Shown: positions 11,405-23,032 of the stretch, in pieces
Layout: each line of letters starts with the position of its first letter
Position numbering within the stretch: position 1 is the stretch's first letter
Assembly: GCA_900618795.1 (NCBI GenBank)
Contig: UYJD01000001.1
Span: 78,685 to 142,684 of the forward strand
DNA from: Cyanodermella asteris
Taxonomy: Eukaryota; Ascomycota; Lecanoromycetes; Ostropales; Stictidaceae
Length of the DNA stretch: 64,000 nucleotides
Direction: 5' to 3'
Program-made: the position numbers and the translations under genes
The notes under the pieces: generated by a model
Databases searched by the model: none
Told to the model about the DNA's origin: nothing
Seen by the model: the letters and a program-made list of their open reading frames with translations, nothing else

Positions 11405-13345
11405 ATGTATTCAAAAATGTACAACAACCTCCTCAAAAAGCCAAGCCTACCGATAAAAGGGCAGTTCTTCTTCGTCCTACCTGGTAAGTACGACAAAGCA
11501 ACGGCTGGAGAAGCTGGCAATGGCACTCCATTAGTCAAGGCAGCGGTCGTGATGGTCGAAGAAGCCTTTTCTGGGAAGCTGGAGATGTTGATGCAGCTCG
11601 ACCAAGGCTTCATTAATGTTCATGCACCTCCACTCAAGCTCGACTTTCGACTCTCTGTTGGCTTTGAGACACGTTCTTGGTTCCTGAAGCAGGACTTTGT
11701 TGATGTCCCTGTCCTTTGCTTCCTTGGTGACGAAACGATCCATGACATCTGCGCCGATGTTGCCGCACAATACCTTGCTACACGCGGTACCAATGCCTCA
11801 GATGCTGGTGACGGCTCAGGCACTCCTGTGACTGGCAAATCTTTCGTTTCGGGCGAAGCCGCTCCACACCACCCTCGACGACCAGCCCGACCTCGCCGCC
11901 ATCCGTCGGTCTTAAATCTGAAAGTGAGTCTCTGGAAGTCCAACAACCCAAGCTTCCCGATCAAACCGAAACTGCTGTCCAACTGCGTTTGAGGGACATT
12001 GAGAGGCTGGAGAAATCATCTAACTCTGAGGTCTCCCACAGGATTTGGCTGGTCGCACGGCTACCCATATCACAGTCTCTTACACAATCAATGAACCCTT
12101 CGATGCTACAAGACTACAAGGGACACTTGTCAAGGTTGTTTCTCACCACCCCAAACTGCGCACGTGCTTCTACGCAAACGAAGAGACCAGCGAGCCGGTT
12201 CAAGGTCTTGTGCGCCAGCGACCATCGTCGGAGCGATTTTCCAAGCAAGTCGATGCAGCCACACGTAACGACGGCACCTTTGAGCGAGAGTTCTCGACAC
12301 TGAAAAACCATGCCTGGGACCTTGAAACTGGAAAGACTTCCGGCTGCGCGCTGGTGTATATCGAGGACGAGAAGATCTACAATGTCACGTTTGGTTATCT
12401 TCTCATCATCATGGACGGTTCAAGCTGGGCCATCTCTTTACGCGATCTCGGCAAGCCGTACTCCACACAGCCGCTGACTCGGTCGTCTAAACCATACTTC
12501 GATCACGCGGTTGAGCAGCGGCGTGCCGTTGAATCAGGCGAGATGCAAGACTCGGTCATGTTCTGAGAGCGACTCTACTTTAAGATATCGGAACCGATGC
12601 CATTCTTCCAGGCGCACACACCACCCACCGCCAGCCACTGGCGTTTTACGATATCCATCGAGTCATTCACGGTCTCGACATTCCCTTTTTGAACGACTTC
12701 AAGACGGCCTGCAAATCGCTTGGAGTCACACCATTAAATATCCACCTCGCCATCCTACAAGCCCTTTGTCAAGCTCCTCCCCAACCTCGACACCTACCGC
12801 CCCGATGACGGCAGCATTTCCGACGCCATCGGCTAATTCGTCAAAATCTGGCCCCTGCGCTTCCGCCTCGACGACAGAAAGGAAGCTTCCTTCGCCGACT
12901 TCGTCAAGCGAACCTCCATCCATGTCCTCGAGGGCCGTCGTCATGGCTCCGTCTTATTCGACGTCTGTCCAAAGCGCCTCAACGTACAGCACGACCCTGC
13001 AACGCCCCCGTTACACCAGGTCGCCATCAAGTACCGCGCCGGCTCGATGGCCGAAGTCCCCCTATCGGACACGGCGCGCCCGGCGGTGGATGGCACTTTC
13101 AGCGATGCGCAGGACAGGTATGATTTCAGCTTTGGGTATCACGATAATGTGGAAGGCTGGTGGGGTATGCTTATTACTCGCAAGAGCTACATCTACGATC
13201 AGGCGGCGACGGAGTTCTTGATGGAACGTATGTGCACTTGCTCGGTGCTTTAGTTGATGATGCGAGCGAGCCGGTGCCGGAGTATGGGTTGGGAGAAAAG
13301 GAGATTGCATATCTGGAAGCAATCGAGCAGGGAACGCAGGCGTGA
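11405..13345 (+). pseudogene. decayed C-terminal part of a polyketide synthase (ACP plus NRPS-type condensation domain)
   Basis: From about 11540 one frame reads an acyl-carrier-protein-like helix set: KAAVVMVEEAFSGKLEMLMQ, then FETRSWFLKQDFVDVPVLCF and IHDICADVAAQYLATRG. The phosphopantetheine-site motif (normally DSL) reads DFRLS, so the serine context is broken. A Ser/Pro/Gly linker follows, then from 12045 a condensation domain: THITVSYTINEPFDATRLQG, HPKLRTCFYANEE, HAWDLETGKT and VEQRRAVESGEMQDSV. Its catalytic HHxxxDG motif reads LLIIMDG. After 12566 the domain continues through shifted frames, ending near YDFSFGYHDNVEGWWGM (13118-13168). The upstream KS, AT and reducing domains are missing. 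This matches the tail of highly reducing PKSs or PKS-NRPS hybrids. Both catalytic sites are lost, so no activity is expected. Confidence 0.85.
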
Positions 13346-16300
13346 AGATGGAACGTGGACATGAATGGGATTAATGGTGTATGATAGAAAAGATTTCGGC
13401 ACGTATAAAGAGAACAAGGAATGCTGTATATGTAGACCCGAGTTCAACTGAACAACACATTATGTTCGCCGCGCTTCTGCTCGTGAAAGTACCCAGACAC
13501 CTGCCACCAGCTCGAGGTGCTCGGATCGAAGCATGCCAGGTCTAATAGGTGATCAGCGTCCTCAGACGAAGTGACGATAGCTATGCATGTCCGTTTCTAT
13601 AATTTCACAGGACACGGCCATGTAGGCAGATGCGTACGTAGTTAGGGGTACGTGCCGGGTCCAGCTCTTCTGCAGCCTTTACCAGCCAGCAAGTTCAAAA
13701 CACTAACCTTACTTTCCATGCTCACCTCGATCGGCCATCGCAGCTTCTCACGATGCCTACTCCACGTGCCGTACGCGCGCATAACCACTACGAGCAACCT
13801 AGCTCATCATTTAGCGGCGGCACAATCTACGGCAGCAGCGAAACTGGAGCCGCACCTGCGACCACGGCCGGCTAAGCGCGAAAAAAGCCGGTACGGGTAC
13901 GCCTTAGTTACGGCTAAACGAGCGTAGCAATGACGCGTAACGTGGGGGATGATAGGCGGGCAGAGCCAGTTTGTCTGTTGGCCGGAGCGTGGTGGTCCCC
14001 TAGTATGCGCCGTTGGCGGAGTGGATGGGCGCTGCTTCTTTGGCGGTGCTGGTGACTGATGGGAGCTTGTTGATAGGGTTCGCGGGTTTCGTGGGCTGGG
14101 CTTGGGGGCTCGGCATTCTATCATGTCTTCAATCCGAGACCGAGAACGAACTTGGTGAGTGCATCCACTACTGTTCTGACTGTATCGTTTGTTGTTCAAG
14201 CTGTCTGCTGCCTCCAAGATGAAAGTATCTGTGCGCTTATCATTTGCGGCGCGAGGCTCGATTACGAGCACGACAAAATTTGTCGCATGCACCGGGAGTC
14301 AAGAAGCCAGGATCATCTGTTATCAGTCCGTGGCCCACATTTACCCCGGCTCTTTTGTGTGGCTGGACGCTGTCTAGTGTGCTTCTGCAAGACATGTTTA
14401 GTCGACTGCACGAATGGGATCGGGACGGTCGAGTGGATCCCCGACCTGCAGGGTGTATATGTATAGGGCAGACGAAGGAGATGCGCGCCTACGTGTCGGA
14501 CGAATCTACAGGCTGCTTCGAGCGAGACATTGCTATAGTCTCAAGCTGAGTCTCAGATGTTTCGAGTGCGGTCTTGCTATTCCGAAGGAGGTATTGTTTT
14601 GATGAGACTCTTTTGCATTATGAGTCTGCACTGAGACAAATGGCCAAGTGCATCCGCGGTCTCGGCACGAACTCGAGGCGATGTGAGGATCATGAAACGA
14701 TCGCTGCTCGAGGGGATCTTCCCATGGATGCAGCCAGAGATTGCAAGAGATAACGAGTCGCTAGACTGACATCGTGGTGACAATCCGAAGGCTCAGCCTG
14801 GGCCAGGACGCGATGCGAGCGGACTGCGGGAGGACCTTGCTGGTCAAATCCTTCAGCTCGTCAGCCTGCGTCAGTCGTGATAACACGCCGCCTCTTGCAC
14901 GGGCCAGTCTTGCGCAACATGTCGCGTGGTTGTTGTGCTCAACCAACTGGTCGAGCTCGAATCACAACGACGATTTGCAAGTTTCATCGCGGATGCTATT
15001 TGTTTTTGACTCCAAGCAAGCATCTCGCAAAGACATACATTCAGATAAGATGTCGATTCGAATCGCACACGAGGAGCCGGAATCGGATGTTTGCACATGA
15101 GCGCAAACAGGTGGCGCAGGCTTTGCCGCTCCAGATTGGGAGTCTTGGATCGAATTGTCTGTCTGCAAAGCTACTGTACATGCAAATGCAAATATAGCCA
15201 TGTGGAAAGTGCTTATCTCATGGGGCATGGTCGTGTCACATGGTCGAGTATCTGCTCCAGACCCCAGGTTGCATGGTGCCGCCCAGCTTTTGCAGAGTCG
15301 TACATACTTCCTGGGCATCGATGAGTCTGTCTCTCGCTTGGCTCTACATGTACAGCCATGACGCCCACTGTCAGATGTACGTCGCAGATGCTGTTTGTGT
15401 CTCCCAACAGGAGGCGCATGCATGGGGTGATTAACCATGCTGGCGAAAGGAGAGTACCTTGTCAGTTGACAACAGGCAACGTCCTTAACGGTCATCCAGA
15501 CTCACCCAGCGGCCTGACAGAAGGAATGAGCAAAGAGGAACGACGCAGCGGCCTTGATTGGCGGGATTGTCGGGGGTAAACGATCTCGAGAGTCTCGAGC
15601 AGCCTGCAAGGTCGGCCGGCGGTTGAGGGAACGCGACGCCGCGACGGACGCAGGAGCCAAAGACTCTTCTCTAATTGGGCGAATCGGTCACCGCATGGTT
15701 GCGAGCTTCCTTTCTGCGACAAGGCGTCTGCAAGTGCGAAGTCGAAGCGACATCCCTGCCAATAATCGCCTGTCCTGGCCGGCATCCTGGGCCTTTTGCC
15801 TGATTATATTACACTGAGATAATGTAGTCGCCGTCGGTATACGCTCCCAAGCCAAGTCATCCAACAATCCAAGCCGTCATGCCCGTCTCGTGGCCCATAG
15901 CCCGTCTCTTCCAGACCCTGTTGATCTTGATCATGCCCTCTCGTATCTCTTGCCTACCTAATGCTGCCTGTTCCTCCGTCATCTGTACGCTACTTTGTAT
16001 TTCCTAGCCTGACCTGCAACCTCGTGGCCGCCTTCACCCACCTTTCTTCACAAGGCTGATCTTCCAAACGCCGATCGTCGCAGGCCACCGCCACTCCGGA
16101 AGTGACTCGAGACATCGACTCGGACACGGACTGTTGGACGCAAGAGCTGGATTGGTTTCAGATAGGACACATACTGGGGGAGGTACACTTTTTTGCTGGC
16201 GCTGGACATGGAAAGGGCGCTGAGTATCGGCGCATCGAGGTACTCAAGACCTCTCCGACACAATCGACCGTTGCGACGATAATCGACTGGGCACTCCTCC

Positions 16301-16411
16301 CTCCCTCGGAAGCTCCAAAGACTCCCACGCCAGCAGCGGTTCGATATCGCCAGCGGTGGGAGTCGAGGAGCACAGGATTCTCAGATCGACACCGATACGG
16401 GCTCACCCACG
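13346..16411. other. long intergenic region
   Basis: No gene, RNA or repeat could be supported over 3 kb. Open frames are short and change strand often, with no recognisable protein text. The last 300 bases are the leader of the rhodopsin-domain gene. Confidence 0.5.
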
Positions 16412-18183
16412 ATGGCTTCGATGCCTACTCCCAACCATCTCATCCACAACCAAGATGTTTTCTCTCCGCCTCACGCTCAAACCTACGAACAAATCAACCC
16501 GACCCTCCTCGTATCTTGGTGGTGCACCATCTTCTCGGCGGTCATCATTCTCATCAGATTAGGTGGCCGATGGGTGAGGACGGAAAAGTTGTTTGCCGAG
16601 GACACGATCATGGCTTTGGCAGTCATCCCACTGTTCATCCGAATGGGTTGCGTGCATATCATTCTCCGAAATGGTACCAACAATGTCATGACCGCCTCGT
16701 TGACTCCGGAGGAAATTGCAGAAAGAGAGCTTGGTTCTAAGCTGGTCTTGGTCGCCAGGATATTCTATGCCATGTTGTGAGTTTGCTCCGAGTTTGCTAC
16801 GTTGCTGTTTCAGATCATTCTGCGCGATCCGTCCCCGAACCATTCTATTGTTCTTTGTCCATTGTTCTTTGCGAAACCTCCCCGCTTGTTCGGTATACTA
16901 ACAAATGATGCAGCCTCTGGACTGCCAAACTGACCGTGGCCGACTTTCTCCGGCGCATATACAGTCAAATGTGGACCAAGAAACATGACGTTGGTCTCAA
17001 AGGCATTCGCTACTTTCTCGTCCTCACATTCTTCGGCGTCGTCGTCGCCACCCTCGCAGAATGCCATCCCTTCGACCACTACTGGCAAGTCCTTCCCGAT
17101 CCAGGGAAAGCATGCAGGAGCGGCGACGCTCAGCTAATCGCCATGGGCGTCCTGGACGGCATCACCGACTTCATCCTCGTCCTCTTCCCTCTTCCCATCA
17201 TCTTCTCCTCGGCCATGAAACTCGAGCGCAAAATCTCCCTCTCCCTCCTCTTCAGCATGTCGCTCATCCTCGTCGGCATCACAATCTACCGCGTCCAAGC
17301 CACAATTTCACACCATTACGAACAAAGGTTCAGATCCCTGCTGGCATCGTTCGAAATCCTCGCCGCGACCGGCGTCTCCAACGCCATCGTACTCGGCTCC
17401 TTCCTCCGCGACCGCGGCATCAAAAAGAACAAGTTCAAAATTACCAGCACGAACAACGAGGCCAACATCGAAGCCAGCATCCTCGACCGGCCCGTCCTGG
17501 CCCGCACCCGCTCCGCGCAAGCGCACGTCCGCGGCAACCACTCGTGGGGATCCGACATTGACCTCGTCGGCGACCTGGGCATGCGCCTGGGCCCCGAGTT
17601 CCACAGCGAAAAACCCCGCGTCGCACGACCCGCGCCCGCCGTCCTGCCGTTACAACCCCTCTCCAAGGACGGCCGAACGATCCAACACGACTGGGCCTTC
17701 GACACCGCGGGTCGCCGCAGACCCAGTGACGAACAAGACCTCGGACCCCACGGCCCGTCTCGAATGCAATTCGACGACCTCGAAAGCGAGCCGGGCTCGC
17801 CCGGATCGCCAATGACGCCCGGGGGCATGAACCTTTTCGATGTCGGCGGATTACTGGATGCGCCCGTACAGGGTTCCTCGAGAGGCAACTCGGATCGGCG
17901 CAGACGGCAGAGCAGCGTCAGTTTCGCGCCGCTGCCGACTGCGACCAGCCTCACGCCGCTGGTCCCGCCGGAGTTTCGTGGCGATAGCCCGGCGACCAGC
18001 GCGAGCAGCAGTCCCGTGCGGTCGAATCCGCCGATGATGTCCGCGATGAAAGGAACGAGAGATCGAGACAGAGATCGGCGGGAGGCGGCTGACGACTTGG
18101 CCATTGACCGATTACCCATTCAAGGCGGGAATTCCAACGCGAGTGCAAGCTCGAGCTCGAGCGAGAATAATCTGAAGAAATGA
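16412..18183 (+). CDS. rhodopsin-domain integral membrane protein (Pth11/SAT4-like)
   Basis: Two exons, 16412-16776 and 16914-18183, joined across a 137-bp intron (GTGAGT donor, TACTAAC branch site, GATGCAG acceptor), give 544 residues. The protein begins MASMPTPNHLIHNQDVF. Seven hydrophobic segments lie within the first 300 residues, including LLVSWWCTIFSAVIILIRL, FLVLTFFGVVVATLAECHPF, DGITDFILVLFPLPIIF and SLLFSMSLILVGITIYRV. The Cys/His pattern CHPFDHYW and the DG(I/L)TDxxL(V/L)xP(L/I)P loop are typical of the fungal rhodopsin-domain family. Residues 300-544 form a low-complexity Ser/Pro/Arg tail. Members include Pth11-like receptors involved in surface sensing, but this one lacks an N-terminal CFEM domain and a signal peptide. 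The ligand is unknown. Confidence 0.85.
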
Positions 18184-18829
18184 TGAGGAATGTGGGAACA
18201 GCGTAACGACGGACATGACTTTACGGCTCCGAGTACAACTTGGCGCGAAGAATGTAAATATTTGCATTCGGGCGCCTTTATCTGTACCTACTTATTAGGC
18301 CTCATGACTTGGGCTTGGGCTTGGGCTTGGACTCTTGGGAGGATGGGATAGGCTAGGACAGCGATGGCGTCCTTTATACGAAGCGAAAGAAAGAGGGAGA
18401 ACAAGAGGAGCGATGCGCATATGGCTTTTCCAAGCATGGATTGCTAGCGAGCATTGACCTCGGCCATTGTCTTGATGATTTATGATACCACCTGAGCGAT
18501 TATTTTACCCTTCTTGAACAAACTTTTTGATAACTTGAAATTGAGCCTACTTTTTCGGTCAATATCGAAACCCATACATTCTTTACCTGTGCCAAGGGTT
18601 CTTGTGCTGATTCTTCTCCGTTTCAGCATGTCAAATAAGGCGATATCAGTCATCCCAGACTGAGATACACCACAATATAGAATTTAGAAAAACAAGCAAC
18701 CTTAAGAGAGCATCTTTACATCCGCCGTACTGGAAACCTCTCATTCAGCATGCATCTCCAGAAGCTACGGGAATCTGATCGGAACCACTCTTTCACTCAG
18801 CATGCATCTCCAGGAGCTACGGAAAACCT
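18184..18829. other. convergent 3' region between rhodopsin-domain gene and CFT1
   Basis: No gene. It contains three copies of GGGCTT near 18310-18330 and the 52-bp-period duplication listed separately. Confidence 0.5.
18742..18823. repeat. two direct copies of a ~30-bp unit, 52 bp apart
   Basis: The segments 18742-18771 and 18794-18823 are near identical, sharing CAGCATGCATCTCCAG and GAGCTACGG-type text with three mismatches. They lie just beyond the CFT1 stop codon, in its 3' untranslated region on the minus strand. Confidence 0.85.
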
Positions 18830-21800
18830 TCACAAATACCCCAGGCCCCTCACCCCGACCCCCTCCAAAACCATCCTCAACTCCCAATCCGCCTCCAACC
18901 CCGTCTTCCTCAACCCCTCGACCCTCTTCCAACTCCCCAAATCCATCCACTGCTTCAGCACGTTCCCGTCGATTGGCAAACAACCCCCAATCGTCCGGTC
19001 CGCATCCGCCGCCCTCCACGCCCTCGGGTTCAGCCCGAGCGGATGCTGCAGCGTCTGTCCCAGGTACGTCTGCAGCGCCGTCAGCGTGCTATACGCGCGC
19101 GAGCTCAGCGGCGTGACGAGGCCGACGGAGCCGTCGCGGGCCGTGGCCAGCAGCTGGTGCGTCGCAAAGGCCGAGTCGACGTCCATTGCGCCGGGGATCA
19201 TCAGCGCCGCCAGGGCTTCGTACGTCGCGGGCTGGCGCGACAGGAGCGTCAGGTGCTCGATGCCGCTCCCGGCGCGGAACGTGCTCAGCGGCAACAGCCT
19301 CTGGCCCGCCAGGCTGCGCGGGTTGTGCGGGTCGAACTGCAGCGTGTGCAGCACCCCTTCGTCGTCCGCGAGCACAATGTACAGCCGGTCCTGGTCCGGT
19401 AGGAAATCGGCCGCTTCGACGTGAATGTCCTCTTTTGCGCGCCCGAACAGCCGGATGTTGTAGGGCGATTCGTTGTAGCCGGCGAACCAGACGCCCTTGA
19501 CGGCGTCTGCGATCAGGAACATGCCCGATCCGGGGAGTTCGCGTAGTTGGCTGACGAAGCATTGGACGTCGATGGCTGCCGAGGGGAGGAAGTTGTTTTC
19601 TTCAGTCAAGCCGCGGACCATGCATTTTTGCCCCTGGGCGACTAGGAGGAGGCCTTCGGTTCCGATGGGGGAGAGCGCGGTGACGCCGCCGCGGAATTCT
19701 TCGAGTGCGATCAATTTTAGCTGGAAGGTCGGGCCCGGGTTCTCTGGGTCCTGCACCACGGAGACGACGTCGAAGACGTACACTTTGCCCGGAACGGGAA
19801 TGTCTTCTCCTTGAGCCGTGGCGGTGCCGACCACCACCATGTCCCGCCGTTGGTGCGTTATCTCGGATACTTCGAGGGAGTGGGCTTGCATGGACATGAC
19901 AACTTCGCCAACACCAAACTCGTACGTGTCTGCGACGGACCATGTTTCGGGGTTGATCAGTTGCAGCGACCCCTGTTCGATTTGCGGGAAGAATTTGATC
20001 TCCTCGTCGTCCCATTCCGGGTGCAGGTCGTCGTGTGGGAGTTTGTAGGGAATGTACTTGCTCGTCCCGAGGACGAGATGCTTAGATCTGACGTGCTGGG
20101 TGAAGGCGTCGATCCGCATGTTCAGAGCAACGGGCCGGTCAACCAACCAGCCGGTCGAGATGTCCGCATCGGGTGGCAGTCGAGCGGAGAAGAGTTTGCC
20201 AGCTTCATTTGTGTAAAGCATACCGGCTGGACAAGCCACGGTGTTGTAGCCAATGATCCCTCTCAAATTCTCGGCCTGTAGGTCGAATATCTGAGGGTGA
20301 CTGGCGGCTGCTTTGAGAATCACAGAACTGGATGCACCCGGCATGACCACGCTGCTGAAGCCATTCAGATCGGCTACGGCCTTCATTGGCTGCATGCGCT
20401 GGCGATTCTGACCCAGGCCTTCTTCCTCCTCTTCGTCTTCCGACGTCGCTTTTGGTAAGAACGTATGAGGGGTCTTCATGAAACGCAGCGAGTGGGATCT
20501 ACCGGCCGCCTTGAATTGAAAGGGTTGGTACAAGGTGATGTCGTTGGCGTTCGATCGCAGGATGAGGTAGGGTGACTTGGAAACGGTATCGCCAAGCTCG
20601 GCGACCAGGATCTCAACCACTTCCTCCCTATCCTTGTTGGGCCGCTTGAGGTTGAAATCACTGGAGAGATACGGAGGCAGGAAGCTGAGTCCCGGGGCGT
20701 TGTATATGGACGTTCGCATGTTCGGCAACTGAAACACCTGCAACCCTCCGTCTTCAGTCAACAGAAACGCAAGCACACTGGACGGATCTTCCTCATCATT
20801 GTCCTCCGGATCCAATTGCAGTTCATCCTTCGGGTCATCGTACAGACATCCAGACATCCACCTGATGTTCGTAATGCTCTCGGGCAGCTCCATCTCCTCC
20901 AGGTCGCCGCTCTCATCAGCCTTGAGGATGGTGACCCTAGCATCATCTCGGAGCAGCAGGATATATGGCTCTGCGAAACTTGCAGACAAGACTTTCGGCA
21001 TGCGATCTAGCTCGCCTTCTTCTTCAAAAAGAGGTACTATCTGCGCGAGGCTGAAATCGCTTTCGAATGCTCTGACTTGGGTTTCGAGAATTTGTATGAT
21101 TCGTGAGTTGTTCAGAAAGGTCGTGACGTCTATGCTGGCGCCATCTTTGTCGAACTCGTCTGCCTCGACCTCGGAAAGGGCACCGTTCTCGTCGATGCGG
21201 TAGAGGTGAGATTCGCCGCTTTCAACTCCGCTTTCAACTCCGCTTGTTGATGTTAGTAGCACGTTGTGGTGGGATGGGGCGTCCATCGTGTCGTCTTTGA
21301 GAGCGACTGGCCACGCTCCGTCGATACCAGCGATCGATGTTTCGTTGACGTTGGCAGGATTCAGAAACGGAGTCAACCTGACCAGGTGGCTCTTCACACT
21401 GCTCCCGCTGCTGGCCAGTAATTCCTTGCGCCCACTTGCACCTTGATTCGATTCGGTCAGCATTGGTGTTCGTAGCGGCGCCAAATTCATCAACCGATCG
21501 TGCTCTCGAAAAACATAGTCTTGCCCGCCGCTGATTGGTGATAGTACCGTCGTGGTGGTGTCCGACGTCTTAGCCGTAGCGTAGAGATCGTCATCATCGT
21601 CCTCTTCGTCGTCGTCTTCCTCTTCCCCCTGCACATCTGCAGCTCCATCTGCCTGATGCCCGTTTGTGAGTGGTTGCGCAGATTGCCGTCTACCTCCTTT
21701 TGCCGAACTCGAAGCATAGCCAACAACGACTGAATCCACATCCTCGCTTCCGAAGAAACACCGGCCTCTACCAACATTTGCCGAACAAGATGCCACGCCG

Positions 21801-23032
21801 GCGAGTATTGGTTCATTGTTCTCCGTTTGTGCGGCTTGCAGCGACAGTCCAGACACGCTCCTACCATCGACCTGAAACGAAAGAACGTATAGTGATCCAT
21901 CTCGCAACATGACGAGGACATCACCGTTCGCCAGACCGGCGGTTTCGATGACGGCATCTTCAAGACGAAGATCCAATTCGGTCTGCTGGACCAATGCGAA
22001 AGCGGTCGTCTGCTTCGCAATATCATTGACGGCCAATCCGTTCGTCTTGCCAGACTGATCAACGTGGATGAGTTCATTACTGCCAACCAGGAGTATGCCC
22101 CCAATCGGCGCAGGAAGAGGAACAATACGCGTCAAATCGTACGGCAAGCCCGTCACGGATAACAGCGACGTCGACGCCCGCTGTTCGATATCCAGCGTGT
22201 AGACGGTCAACGACAAGATATCCCGCCTCTCACTCAGCAAGTTCTGCGACGGCGCAACCGCAGACGACAGAATGGCGAGAGTGGGATCTCGATAGCCGTA
22301 CATGAAGGCAATGTCGATGGGGTGATTCAGCGACGGGTCTAGGGACAGCAGGCTCAGCATGGACGATTTTGCAGTGGGAGAAAACTTGGTCGCGCTCTCG
22401 ACGACTCCTGCTGATTCATTGTTGGTTTGGGTGCTTCTCTGATTTGTAGTAGTGCTTTCTACGCCCGCCGCGCCGCCGCCATCCACTTCATCCATCCCGA
22501 GCTCATAGCCTGCCTGGCGGAACGGCAGGATGGCGAAATGCCTAGCCCCAAACTTGAATGCGGCGCATCTGCTTCCCGGATCGACGGTCAGAATGGAGCG
22601 GTGATGACTCAAGTCGCCGTCCCACAACGCGCTCACGACGTCGTCTCGCTCGTAGTAGTGGATCGACAGGGTCGAAATGGCATTTCGTTCCGGATCCCAG
22701 CCGAGTAAGCTGAGCTTCGCGTCTTTGAGCGCGACGAGCAGGAGATCGCCCTCGGATTTCGATTTGATGCGAACGCGTTGGACGTCGGTGATGACGCCAG
22801 CGAGTTCATACTGGGCGACGAGGACGAGCTTGCTGGTGTGTATTCGTTCTTTTCGAGGTTGTGATCCGTCGGCGGGAGAGGTCTGAACCTCGGACAGAAC
22901 TGCTTTGAGTGAGAAGACCTGCAAGAGAGAGAACTTGGCCACGACCAGGTTGTTTGCTGTGGCGGAGGTGAAGGGTAGAGATGCGCATGAGTTGACGGCC
23001 GTGGGAGGGACCAATTGGGTATAGCACTGCAT
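18830..23032 (-). CDS. CFT1: CFT1, cleavage and polyadenylation factor subunit (CPSF-160)
   Basis: A single exon of 1400 residues. The start MQCYTQLVPPTAVNSCASLP at 23032 matches the family N-terminus; an ATG six codons earlier is less likely. CFT1 is the large WD40-type scaffold of the nuclear cleavage and polyadenylation factor and binds pre-mRNA 3' ends. The MMS1/DDB1-like N-terminal propeller region covers roughly residues 90-650 and the CPSF_A region the last 400, with text such as LVLGTSKYIPYKLPHDDLHP, KLIALEEFRGGVTALSPIGT, IDVQCFVSQLRELPGSGMFL and SGIEHLTLLSRQPATYEAL. A strongly acidic insert (EEEDDDEEDDDDD) lies near residue 480, as in other fungal CFT1 proteins. It is divergent from FCY1, with 771 bp between the start codons. 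Length and domain order are normal. Confidence 0.95.
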   Translation of the reverse strand: MQCYTQLVPPTAVNSCASLPFTSATANNLVVAKFSLLQVFSLKAVLSEVQTSPADGSQPRKERIHTSKLVLVAQYELAGVITDVQRVRIKSKSEGDLLLVALKDAKLSLLGWDPERNAISTLSIHYYERDDVVSALWDGDLSHHRSILTVDPGSRCAAFKFGARHFAILPFRQAGYELGMDEVDGGGAAGVESTTTNQRSTQTNNESAGVVESATKFSPTAKSSMLSLLSLDPSLNHPIDIAFMYGYRDPTLAILSSAVAPSQNLLSERRDILSLTVYTLDIEQRASTSLLSVTGLPYDLTRIVPLPAPIGGILLVGSNELIHVDQSGKTNGLAVNDIAKQTTAFALVQQTELDLRLEDAVIETAGLANGDVLVMLRDGSLYVLSFQVDGRSVSGLSLQAAQTENNEPILAGVASCSANVGRGRCFFGSEDVDSVVVGYASSSAKGGRRQSAQPLTNGHQADGAADVQGEEEDDDEEDDDDDLYATAKTSDTTTTVLSPISGGQDYVFREHDRLMNLAPLRTPMLTESNQGASGRKELLASSGSSVKSHLVRLTPFLNPANVNETSIAGIDGAWPVALKDDTMDAPSHHNVLLTSTSGVESGVESGESHLYRIDENGALSEVEADEFDKDGASIDVTTFLNNSRIIQILETQVRAFESDFSLAQIVPLFEEEGELDRMPKVLSASFAEPYILLLRDDARVTILKADESGDLEEMELPESITNIRWMSGCLYDDPKDELQLDPEDNDEEDPSSVLAFLLTEDGGLQVFQLPNMRTSIYNAPGLSFLPPYLSSDFNLKRPNKDREEVVEILVAELGDTVSKSPYLILRSNANDITLYQPFQFKAAGRSHSLRFMKTPHTFLPKATSEDEEEEEGLGQNRQRMQPMKAVADLNGFSSVVMPGASSSVILKAAASHPQIFDLQAENLRGIIGYNTVACPAGMLYTNEAGKLFSARLPPDADISTGWLVDRPVALNMRIDAFTQHVRSKHLVLGTSKYIPYKLPHDDLHPEWDDEEIKFFPQIEQGSLQLINPETWSVADTYEFGVGEVVMSMQAHSLEVSEITHQRRDMVVVGTATAQGEDIPVPGKVYVFDVVSVVQDPENPGPTFQLKLIALEEFRGGVTALSPIGTEGLLLVAQGQKCMVRGLTEENNFLPSAAIDVQCFVSQLRELPGSGMFLIADAVKGVWFAGYNESPYNIRLFGRAKEDIHVEAADFLPDQDRLYIVLADDEGVLHTLQFDPHNPRSLAGQRLLPLSTFRAGSGIEHLTLLSRQPATYEALAALMIPGAMDVDSAFATHQLLATARDGSVGLVTPLSSRAYSTLTALQTYLGQTLQHPLGLNPRAWRAADADRTIGGCLPIDGNVLKQWMDLGSWKRVEGLRKTGLEADWELRMVLEGVGVRGLGYL

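Noticed and set aside
12511-13221. Long Ser/Pro/Arg-rich frame over the PKS relic
   Set aside because: It is an out-of-frame reading of the condensation-domain remnant; the protein-like text lies in other frames.
10141-13345. RIP (repeat-induced point mutation) as the cause of the pseudogenes
   Set aside because: The relics are not AT-rich and show indels and mixed substitutions instead of dense C-to-T/G-to-A changes.
14962-15495. Minus-strand frame of 177 codons in the empty 13-16 kb region
   Set aside because: Composition is random-looking (rich in Cys, His, Arg and Ser without pattern) and competing frames are equally long.
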